Shown: in pieces, positions 1 to 5,350 of the stretch
Layout of the letters: every line of letters begins with the position of its first letter
Numbering within the stretch: the first letter of the stretch is position 1
Assembly: GCA_007131625.1 (NCBI GenBank)
Contig: SLQC01000098.1
Location: 1 to 7,814, forward strand
Length of the DNA: 7,814 nt
Direction: 5' to 3'
Source: Balneolales bacterium
Lineage (GTDB): Bacteria > Bacteroidota > Rhodothermia > Balneolales > Natronogracilivirgulaceae
Translations under genes and position numbers: made by a program
Notes under the pieces: generated by a model
The model's database searches: none
Told to the model about the DNA's origin: nothing
What the model saw: the letters and a program-made list of their open reading frames with translations, nothing else

Positions 1-135
1 ATGAATGCTCCATGTGACTGCTTGAATCATAATTTATTTTCACATGAATACCGTTACGAATCCGGGGAGGGTCAGTAATATTGTACAAACCTAATATAAG
101 AATTGTTATGTAAACAGGGGACAGTTTTCGGTGCT
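1..135. other. Left-edge region without a convincing gene
   Basis: AT-rich stretch between the window edge and the end of the minus-strand DUF2795 gene. The only open frame of note on the plus strand is 25 codons from the ATG at 1 to TAA at 76-78. It could be the tail of a gene truncated by the window edge, but its residues match no family I know. No strong hairpin terminator is visible for the DUF2795 gene, which ends here on the minus strand. Confidence 0.4.
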
Positions 136-381
136 TCAGACATCGTCATAATCAAACCCTTCGTCTTCTTCACCATGGAAAAAGTCCTCTTTCATGATAT
201 AGTCGGGCCAGATCTCCTCAATACTTTCGTATGGAGTATCATCTTCTTCATCCAGCTCATGCAAATTGTCAATTACCTGCTGGGGGCAGCCGTTACGCTC
301 GGCCCACTCGATTAATTCGTTGCGAGTAGCGGGCCAAGGGGCATCCTCAAGTGTTGCTGCGAGTTCAACAGTCCATATCAT
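136..381 (-). CDS. DUF2795 family small acidic protein
   Basis: An 81-residue protein of unknown function that I recognise as DUF2795. The family core is visible at residues 11-43: a DAPWPATR stretch (13-20), a helix containing ELIEWAERNG (22-31), then PQQVIDNL (33-40). The second half (41-81) is strongly acidic, with an aromatic motif YESIEEIWPDY (51-61) and a DFF near residue 66. There are no membrane segments or signal peptide, so it is probably cytoplasmic. The length is normal for the family and the gene looks intact. It begins at the ATG complementary to 379-381, the only start that keeps the whole conserved core. It stands alone on the minus strand, divergent from tatA, and shares the 382-567 gap as control region. 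Family assignment is by recognised motif. No biochemical role is established that I know of. Confidence 0.85.
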   Translation of the reverse strand: MIWTVELAATLEDAPWPATRNELIEWAERNGCPQQVIDNLHELDEEDDTPYESIEEIWPDYIMKEDFFHGEEDEGFDYDDV

Positions 382-567
382 AAGCCTGGTATCCTGATTT
401 ATTTTAGTTAGAAACTTTGACGGGTTAATAACTAATTTTTGAGATAAAATTCAAGTGCCTAACGCCATCAAAATAAAATAATTTTACAGAGGGGTTATAC
501 CTGTCCGTAAATTTTGTTATTTTAGGGTGAAGTCGAGTAATTTAAATTTTTTTTTAAAGGAAATATT
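382..567. promoter_or_regulatory. Divergent intergenic region between DUF2795 gene and tatA
   Basis: This 186-base AT-rich gap must hold the promoters of two divergent transcription units. No exact TAnnTTTG element is present. Two near matches with one extra spacer base occur on the plus strand at 433-441 and 508-516. A TTGACG at 417-422 lacks a well-spaced -10. A run of nine T (547-555) is followed by AAAGGAAAT (556-564) just before the tatA ATG, a plausible ribosome binding site with a U-rich leader. The presence of promoters is inferred from the gene layout; their exact location is not resolved. Confidence 0.45.
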
Positions 568-846
568 ATGGGATCATTTGGCGGAATTGAGTGGCTTGTT
601 ATCATTCTTGTGGTATTATTGCTTTTTGGAGCAAAAAAGATACCCGAGCTGGCACGTGGACTGGGACAGGGACTTACCGAATTCCGGAAGGCTTCGTCCG
701 ATATCAAGAAAGAGATAGAAAAGGGAGCCGAAGAGCCTACCCAGGCGGAACGTTATGAACAGAAGAAAGCGCAACAAGCGGAAGTAAATAAAAAAGCAGA
801 AGTAAAAAAAGAAGAAGTTAAAACGGAAAATGAATCCGATGACTGA
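568..846 (+). CDS. tatA: Sec-independent protein translocase subunit TatA
   Basis: A 92-residue TatA/TatE-type protein, the subunit that oligomerises in the inner membrane to let folded twin-arginine substrates through. It shows the classic order: a very short N-terminus with a polar residue (Glu8) at the start of the single membrane helix (about 7-20), the hinge FGAKKIPEL (20-28) with its invariant Phe-Gly and Pro, and an amphipathic helix (about 26-45) containing ARGLGQGLTEFRKA. The tail (46-92) is a highly charged Lys/Glu/Gln region with the repeating unit EV-x-K, likely disordered or coiled. Length is usual for the family. The ATG is preceded by AAGGAA with a short spacer, one of the few Shine-Dalgarno-like sites in the window. 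tatB and tatC are not here. gatA begins 30 bases after the stop, so the two are probably cotranscribed. Confidence 0.95.
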   Translation: MGSFGGIEWLVIILVVLLLFGAKKIPELARGLGQGLTEFRKASSDIKKEIEKGAEEPTQAERYEQKKAQQAEVNKKAEVKKEEVKTENESDD

Positions 847-876
847 AACTTTGCAGCTTCATTTTGAAACGTTTTG

Positions 877-2469
877 ATGCATAACAGTATTCGCAGTACT
901 CGCGAGCAGCTTGATAAAGGCAGCGTCGCACTTACCGATCTTGTTTCCGGGTATAAATCACGTATAGAAGAAAAGAATCCGGAAATAAATGCTTTTACAT
1001 TACTGGATAAAGAGCAAGCGTTGCAGCAGGCGAAGTCTGTTCAGAATAAAATCAACGACGGAACGGCGGGCCTACTTGCCGGTGTCGTCATTGGTATCAA
1101 AGATGTACTTTGCCATGAGGGACGACCCGCCACCTGTGCTTCTGAAATGCTTGCCAATTATGAAGCGGTCTACAGCGCAACAGTCGTTGACAGACTCTTA
1201 GCTCAGGATGCCGTCATCATCGGCCGGCTGAATATGGACGAGTTCGCAATGGGTTCATCCAATGAGAATTCGAAATACGGTCCGGCAAAGAATCCACACA
1301 ACACCGGAAAAGTGACCGGAGGCTCCAGTGGAGGAAGTGCCGCTGCGGTGGCCGCTGGAATGTGTGATGTCGCACTTGGCACCGATACCGGTGGATCGAT
1401 CAGACAGCCGGCATCCTATTGCGGTGTGGTGGGGGTAAAACCCTCATACGGGCGTGTTTCGCGGTATGGTCTGATCGCTTACGCCTCCTCGTTTGACTGC
1501 ATCGGACCAATAGCCCGAAGCGTAACCGACGCTGCCACCGTGCTCAAAGTCATAGCAGGTCAGGACAACAAAGACGCGACTTCTTCTCCAAAGCCGGTAC
1601 CCGATTACCCCGAATTGCTCAATAAGCCCGATACCGGCTTTACCGTTGGTGTTCCGGCTGAATATTTCGGGGATGGACTCGATCCCGTGATCAAAGATCG
1701 CATTTTGGTGGTGGCCAAGCGGCTTGAGAAGCAGGGTGCCCGCCTGGTGGATGTAAAACTGCCGCATCTCAGCTATGCCATTGCGACTTACTACATTCTT
1801 GCCACGGCGGAAGCGTCCAGCAATCTGGCCCGTTTCGACGGTATTCGGTATGGCCACCGTGCAGATATCCACTATGTACGTAAGCAGCTCAGAGAGGAAG
1901 AGGTGGCGATCAAACAGCAGCTGAAAACTGCCGGTGGCAGCGGCAAAAGCAATGCCAACAGAAATGGAAGCAGTGATGGTGATGCCGCATCCTTGCAGAA
2001 ACAGCTCGATGCTATCGATAGTCCAATGATCCGGCTCTACAAGCAAAGTCGGACCGAAGGGTTCGGTACCGAGGTCAAGCGACGCATTATGCTGGGTACC
2101 TACGTACTGAGTGCCGGATATTACGAAGCCTACTACGGCAAGGCTCAACGCATCCGCCGTCTCATCAAGGAAGATTTTGAAAAAGCATTTTCTCAGGTGG
2201 ATGTCATCATCTCTCCGACAGCACCAACCACGGCGTTCGATCTCGGGGCCAATCTGAATGATCCCCTCCAGATGTACCTGAACGATATTTACACCATATC
2301 TGCCAATTTGGCAGGTATCTGCGGAATCAGTATACCTGCCGGAACACATCCGGTTGACAACATGCCGATAGGTGTGCAGCTGATGGCGGACGCTTTTCAG
2401 GAGCCGGCGCTTTTCAACGCCGCATTTCTTGCCGAGCAGGCAGTGGCCGATGTAAACGGCGATTCGTGA
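877..2469 (+). CDS. gatA: Asp-tRNA(Asn)/Glu-tRNA(Gln) amidotransferase subunit A
   Basis: GatA releases ammonia from glutamine or asparagine in the GatCAB complex, which converts mischarged Glu-tRNA(Gln) and/or Asp-tRNA(Asn) to the correct aminoacyl-tRNA. The amidase signature is intact: catalytic Lys75 in GIKD, cis-Ser150 in GGSSGGSAAAVAAG (148-161) and nucleophile Ser174 in TDTGGSIRQP (169-178). The spacings of 75 and 24 residues match known GatA enzymes. KRRIMLGTYVLSAGYYEAYY (401-420) and ISPTAPTTAF (445-454) are also typical. At 530 residues it is about 45 longer than usual. The extra length lies at about 331-383, between RYGHRAD and IRLYKQSRTEGFG, and includes a Gly/Ser/Asn-rich linker (352-370). 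I chose ATG 877; a TTG lies directly before it at 874 and would add one residue. No clear Shine-Dalgarno is visible. gatB and gatC are absent from the window. The stop overlaps the next gene. Confidence 0.97.
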   Translation: MHNSIRSTREQLDKGSVALTDLVSGYKSRIEEKNPEINAFTLLDKEQALQQAKSVQNKINDGTAGLLAGVVIGIKDVLCHEGRPATCASEMLANYEAVYSATVVDRLLAQDAVIIGRLNMDEFAMGSSNENSKYGPAKNPHNTGKVTGGSSGGSAAAVAAGMCDVALGTDTGGSIRQPASYCGVVGVKPSYGRVSRYGLIAYASSFDCIGPIARSVTDAATVLKVIAGQDNKDATSSPKPVPDYPELLNKPDTGFTVGVPAEYFGDGLDPVIKDRILVVAKRLEKQGARLVDVKLPHLSYAIATYYILATAEASSNLARFDGIRYGHRADIHYVRKQLREEEVAIKQQLKTAGGSGKSNANRNGSSDGDAASLQKQLDAIDSPMIRLYKQSRTEGFGTEVKRRIMLGTYVLSAGYYEAYYGKAQRIRRLIKEDFEKAFSQVDVIISPTAPTTAFDLGANLNDPLQMYLNDIYTISANLAGICGISIPAGTHPVDNMPIGVQLMADAFQEPALFNAAFLAEQAVADVNGDS

Positions 2470-3473
2470 TGGCGATGCCACTTTCGTCATATGTCGCATT
2501 TATCTCCATTCTTTTTTTTTCAATTGCGTTGCAGGTGTGCTCGGATAAAAAAGAGCCCCGCAACATGACATTCGTCGACCGTGGCCGGGATGTCCCCGCT
2601 TTTTCGGCCGATTCGGCCTACCAATTTATTGCAGAACAGGTAGCGTTCGGACCCAGAAACCCCGGTTCGGAAGGACACCGGTTGACTCGTGATTATCTCG
2701 TCCGGAAACTGCAGGATTATGCCGGACAACACGCAGTATATGTCCAGCCATTTACTCATACCGGCTATGATGGGGATACCTATGATATGAGCAACATCAT
2801 TGCATCATTCCGACCCGAACTGAGTGACCGCATCATGCTTCTGGCGCATTGGGATACCCGACCGCGGGCCGAAAAGGATCCCGATCCACGGCTTCGGCAC
2901 GAGCCGATTCCGGGTGCCGACGACGGTGGCAGCGGCGTGGGAGTGTTACTGGAATTGGCCCGCATCTTTCATGACAATCCACCACCACTCGGGGTCGACA
3001 TCATCCTGTTCGACGGTGAGGATTATGGCCATGAAAGTGATCTCGACTCTTATTTTCTTGGGTCCCGTCACTGGTCGGAGTTTCCGCCGGTGCCCGGATA
3101 CCGGCCACGTTTCGGTATTCTTCTGGATATGGTCGGTGCCAAAGGGGCTGTTTTTCCGAAGGAGGGATTTTCGATGCAATACGCTCCACGACTGGTTGAG
3201 GAAGTGTGGTCGGTGGCGTCTGAACTGGGGTTCGAACAACTGTTTCCGGATCAGCGAGGTTCTCAGGTGGCAGATGACCACTGGATTATCAACCGAAAGA
3301 CGGGCATTCCGACCATTAACATCATCCATCACAAGCTGCCGCAATCCCGCTATGAAGTCCTGTTTCCGGATCATTGGCATACCCACAAAGACGATTTGGA
3401 GATCATCAGCACTGAAACCCTGCAGGCAATTGGTGATGTGATGACAACATTCATCTATAACCGTATTCTCTGA
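2469..3473 (+). CDS. Exported glutaminyl-peptide cyclotransferase-like M28 zinc enzyme
   Basis: A 334-residue M28-fold protein closest to animal-type glutaminyl cyclases, which turn N-terminal Gln into pyroglutamate. Residues 1-23 are a hydrophobic export signal ending LQVC, so Cys24 may be lipidated, although Val before Cys is atypical for a lipobox and the N-region lacks Lys/Arg. The catalytic domain carries every expected element: AHWDTR (126-131), GADDGGSG with zinc ligand Asp152 (149-156), FDGEDYG (181-187) with general base Glu184 and ligand Asp185, LLDMVGA (218-224) with Asp220, VADDHW (267-272), and WHTHKDD (303-309) with Trp303 and ligand His304. Asp185 replaces the Glu of the human enzyme, as I recall for bacterial relatives. 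The ATG overlaps the gatA stop (TGATG); GTG at 2466 is an alternative. An aminopeptidase activity is the main alternative, but the DH/WHT and LLDMVGA motifs favour cyclase. The location is probably periplasmic and membrane-anchored. Confidence 0.85.
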   Translation: MAMPLSSYVAFISILFFSIALQVCSDKKEPRNMTFVDRGRDVPAFSADSAYQFIAEQVAFGPRNPGSEGHRLTRDYLVRKLQDYAGQHAVYVQPFTHTGYDGDTYDMSNIIASFRPELSDRIMLLAHWDTRPRAEKDPDPRLRHEPIPGADDGGSGVGVLLELARIFHDNPPPLGVDIILFDGEDYGHESDLDSYFLGSRHWSEFPPVPGYRPRFGILLDMVGAKGAVFPKEGFSMQYAPRLVEEVWSVASELGFEQLFPDQRGSQVADDHWIINRKTGIPTINIIHHKLPQSRYEVLFPDHWHTHKDDLEIISTETLQAIGDVMTTFIYNRIL

Positions 3474-3615
3474 CATCTGCTTCCTGTCCGCACCCCATAA
3501 ACTATCCCATTATACGTGAAGTCCATTTGAAATCAGTGAAATTTTCTCCCATGCCGGGAATCAATATGCACACCGTGAACCCTTTTTGACATTCCGTAAT
3601 ATTATCCCGTTTCCC
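3474..3615. other. Intergenic gap before prmA
   Basis: This 142-base non-coding gap separates the tatA-gatA-cyclase unit from prmA. I see no convincing terminator hairpin. A TTGACA at 3586-3591 is only 25 bases from the prmA ATG and has no spaced -10, so it is unlikely to be a working promoter for this gene. Confidence 0.4.
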
Positions 3616-4488
3616 ATGAAAATTTTCTACACAAAAGTTCGTCTGCGTATTCCCGAATCAGTACGGGAATACGCCGTCAGTGTCATGCTCGACATCGGAT
3701 TTGAAGGATTTCAGGAAGAAGATGATGCGATGGAAGCGTGGATCCGGTCTGACCGCTACTCGGCCGATGTGCGGAAAGGACTTGAGGATTGGCTCGGTTC
3801 GCAACCGGATGAGTGCCGGATCCTGGAAGAAGAGACGGTAGCCGAACGCAATTGGAACGAGGAGTGGGAGAAAACCATTCAGCCGATGCAGATCGGGCCG
3901 TTTTTTATCCATCCCACATGGGCGGATGAATCGCCGCCGAAATACACCATCCCGATTGCGATCGACCCGAAAATGGCGTTCGGAACCGGCTATCATGAGA
4001 CAACGCGGCTGATGTTACGGCTCATCCCGGATTTTGTCCGGAAAGGAGACACGCTTCTTGATATGGGTGCCGGTACCGGTGTACTGGGTATCGCCGCTCT
4101 CAAAATGGGTGCCGGGAGGGCTGTCGGGATTGACATCGACCCATGGAGTTACGACAATGCGTTGGAAAATGCGAAGATTAACGGATTGGCCGAACGGCTG
4201 GAGATTCGCATTGGTTCAGTAGATCAACTGAAACCGGACGAGCAATTCAACCTGATCCTGGCCAACATCAACCGGAACATTTTGCTGGACTTGGGCGATG
4301 CGCTGGTTGAAAAGCTGGCAACCGGCGGGAATCTGCTGTTATCGGGCATTGTGGAAGGTGATGAAGAGGTGATTTTTGCACATCCAGCCTACAGATCATT
4401 GGAGAAGTGTTCCATGTTGCAGGAGAATGAGTGGCTGGGAATTGGATTGAGCCGAATTATCGGTTCCAGAAGCGCTGAAATTACTTAG
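3616..4488 (+). CDS. prmA: Ribosomal protein L11 methyltransferase
   Basis: PrmA uses S-adenosylmethionine to methylate ribosomal protein L11 in the cytoplasm. The 290-residue protein has the small N-terminal substrate-recognition domain (about 1-60) and the linker motif WNEEWEKTIQP (80-90). AIDPKMAFGTGYHETT (115-130) follows, whose AFGTG-x-H-x-TT is the PrmA hallmark. The Rossmann methyltransferase domain comes next: LLDMGAGTGVLGIAA (147-161, motif I), the acidic strand end VGIDIDP (170-176), and LILANINRNIL (213-223), the PrmA form of motif IV. Length is usual. An upstream TTG at 3586 would add ten residues, but the ATG at 3616 gives the normal family N-terminus (MKIFYTKVRL), so I prefer it. 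It lies 142 bases after the cyclase gene and may have its own promoter, although I could not identify one. Confidence 0.95.
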   Translation: MKIFYTKVRLRIPESVREYAVSVMLDIGFEGFQEEDDAMEAWIRSDRYSADVRKGLEDWLGSQPDECRILEEETVAERNWNEEWEKTIQPMQIGPFFIHPTWADESPPKYTIPIAIDPKMAFGTGYHETTRLMLRLIPDFVRKGDTLLDMGAGTGVLGIAALKMGAGRAVGIDIDPWSYDNALENAKINGLAERLEIRIGSVDQLKPDEQFNLILANINRNILLDLGDALVEKLATGGNLLLSGIVEGDEEVIFAHPAYRSLEKCSMLQENEWLGIGLSRIIGSRSAEIT

Positions 4489-4508
4489 AATCGAAAGTGA
4501 AACTTTTC

Positions 4509-4516
4509 TATATTTG
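4509..4516 (+). promoter_or_regulatory. Candidate Bacteroidota-type -7 promoter element for the sigma factor gene
   Basis: TATATTTG at 4509-4516 is an exact match to the Bacteroidota -7 consensus TAnnTTTG. A TTAG at 4485-4488, one base from the TTTG seen at -33, lies 20 bases upstream, a normal spacing. Transcription from here would start near 4523 and give a leader of about 65 bases before the GTG at 4590. It is the only exact match I found among the plus-strand gaps. Its function is inferred. Confidence 0.4.
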
Positions 4517-4530
4517 TACTCATTATTTTT

Positions 4531-4562
4531 TCATGGATGGTGTATAGATAATCCTTCCATGA
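4531..4562 (+). repeat. Inverted repeat (hairpin) in the sigma factor leader
   Basis: TCATGGATGG (4531-4540) and CCTTCCATGA (4553-4562) pair as seven bases, one T-T mismatch and two more bases, around a 12-base loop. Six T precede it (4526-4531), but no T run follows on either strand, so it does not read as an intrinsic terminator. A shorter stem, CCAT 4557-4560 with ATGG 4565-4568, would compete for the right arm. It could be a leader structure or an operator. Confidence 0.5.
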
Positions 4563-4589
4563 CAATGGTTTTTCTAATCCCGACGATTC

Positions 4590-5192
4590 GTGTCTGAAAA
4601 GACAACAGCAACCGAAAGTAGTCGAATGGATCGTAATCTGGTTGATGCCGCACTCACCGGTGATCAGAAAGCGTATGAGCAGCTGGTCGACAAGTACCAG
4701 CGTGCACTGTATTTCCATATACTGAAGCTGGTCCGCAATCGGGATATCGTGGACGATCTGGTACAGGAGGTTTTTCTGAAAGCGTTTGACTGTCTGGAAT
4801 CCTACAACCGTGATTACGCGTTTTCGACCTGGATCTACCGTATTGCAGCCAATCACAGTATCGACTATCTGAGAAAGAAAAAGCTGAGTACGCTGTCTAT
4901 TGATGAGCCGATTCAGGGGAAAGACGGAGATATGACGATGGAGCTGACCGATGAGGGTGCCGGGACGGATCGTGATATCATGCAGAAAGAACGGCGTACT
5001 CTTATCCGCCGGGCTATCGAAAGTCTGCCGGAAAAGTATCGTGTAGTGATCCGTATGCGGCACATGGAGGAAATGAGCTACGAGGATATAGCGGAGAACC
5101 TCAACCTGCCACTGGGAACTGTCAAGGCGCATATCTTTCGGGCGAGAGAATTACTGAACAAATATTTGAAAGAGCGGTTATCAGCTTACTGA
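4590..5192 (+). CDS. ECF-type RNA polymerase sigma factor (sigma-70 family)
   Basis: A 200-residue group 4 (ECF) sigma factor that would direct RNA polymerase to a special promoter set. Region 2 spans about 25-98, with DLVQEVFLKAFDCL (56-69) as the core-binding 2.1/2.2 helix and STWIYRIAANHSIDYLRKKK (79-98) as the -10-recognising 2.3/2.4 part. A linker (99-135) rich in Asp/Glu follows. Region 4 (about 136-192) contains ESLPEKYRVVIRMRHMEEMS and the helix-turn-helix YEDIAENLNLPLGTVKAHI (164-182) for -35 binding. Regions 1 and 3 are absent, as expected for ECF factors. I use the GTG at 4590; ATG at 4626, 12 codons in, is a credible alternative that keeps all of region 2. No anti-sigma factor gene is adjacent: the next gene encodes an unrelated-looking membrane protein 158 bases on. 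The regulon and signal cannot be told from the sequence. Confidence 0.92.
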   Translation: MSEKTTATESSRMDRNLVDAALTGDQKAYEQLVDKYQRALYFHILKLVRNRDIVDDLVQEVFLKAFDCLESYNRDYAFSTWIYRIAANHSIDYLRKKKLSTLSIDEPIQGKDGDMTMELTDEGAGTDRDIMQKERRTLIRRAIESLPEKYRVVIRMRHMEEMSYEDIAENLNLPLGTVKAHIFRARELLNKYLKERLSAY

Positions 5193-5237
5193 CCGTATTT
5201 CTTGCTTGTGTCATGAATGTATGTATAAAGGTCAGTA
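5187..5237 (+). repeat. Inverted repeat spanning the end of the sigma factor gene
   Basis: TACTGACC (5187-5194) and GGTCAGTA (5230-5237) are perfect 8-base inverted arms separated by 35 bases. The left arm overlaps the stop codon of the sigma gene. The long loop and the lack of a following T run make a standard terminator unlikely. A weak transcript-end structure or a paired protein-binding site is possible, and chance cannot be excluded. Confidence 0.3.
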
Positions 5238-5239
5238 TG

Positions 5240-5255
5240 TCTAATGGTCATTAGA
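5240..5255 (+). promoter_or_regulatory. 16-base palindrome, candidate operator upstream of the voltage-sensor gene
   Basis: TCTAATG-GT-CATTAGA has perfect 7-base arms around a 2-base centre. This short, compact dyad is typical in size for the site of a dimeric repressor or activator. It lies 96 bases before the ATG of the voltage-sensor gene and right after another inverted repeat. The symmetry is seen directly; binding by a regulator is inference. Confidence 0.4.
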
Positions 5256-5333
5256 GCAGATGAAACACCCATACCGCCGATAAATGATACACAGGCGCAA
5301 GATTTAATATGAATATTCTGTAGGACTGATTGA

Positions 5334-5346
5334 TTAAATAATTTAA
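5334..5346 (+). repeat. AT-only palindrome next to the start codon
   Basis: TTAAAT-A-ATTTAA is a perfect odd palindrome ending four bases before the ATG at 5351, where a ribosome binding site would sit. There is no Shine-Dalgarno sequence here. It may be only an A/U-rich leader, common before genes in Bacteroidota. A second palindrome, GAATATTC, lies at 5311-5318. Confidence 0.3.
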
Positions 5347-5350
5347 ACAG

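Noticed and set aside
70..77. GGTCAGTA occurring at 70-77, identical to the right arm of the inverted repeat at 5230-5237
   Set aside because: An 8-base match in a window of this size is expected by chance; no shared context was found.
417..450. TTGACG with a downstream TAAAAT as a sigma-70 promoter for tatA
   Set aside because: The spacer is 22 bases, too long for a working -35/-10 pair, and it lies well upstream of the gene.
802..815. A-rich tract in the tatA tail as a programmed frameshift site
   Set aside because: The frame gives a complete TatA with a normal charged tail; no conserved alternative product or stimulatory structure is apparent.
1444..2499. A 351-codon open frame on the minus strand, opposite gatA and the start of the cyclase gene
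   Set aside because: It lies almost wholly antisense to gatA, whose catalytic residues are all intact. Its translation has no recognisable domain, and long antisense frames are common opposite GC-moderate genes.
2824..3476. Overlapping open frames on both strands inside the cyclase gene (205 codons plus strand, 176 codons minus strand)
   Set aside because: The cyclase frame contains every M28 motif; the other frames show no family features and are shadows.
4489..4510. Short AAAGT/ACTTT hairpin after prmA as a terminator
   Set aside because: The stem is only five to six weak pairs with a three-base loop and lacks a proper T run, and it overlaps the candidate promoter of the sigma gene.
4485..5132. 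A 215-codon minus-strand frame opposite the sigma factor gene
   Set aside because: The sense frame encodes clear sigma regions 2 and 4; the antisense product has no recognisable motif.
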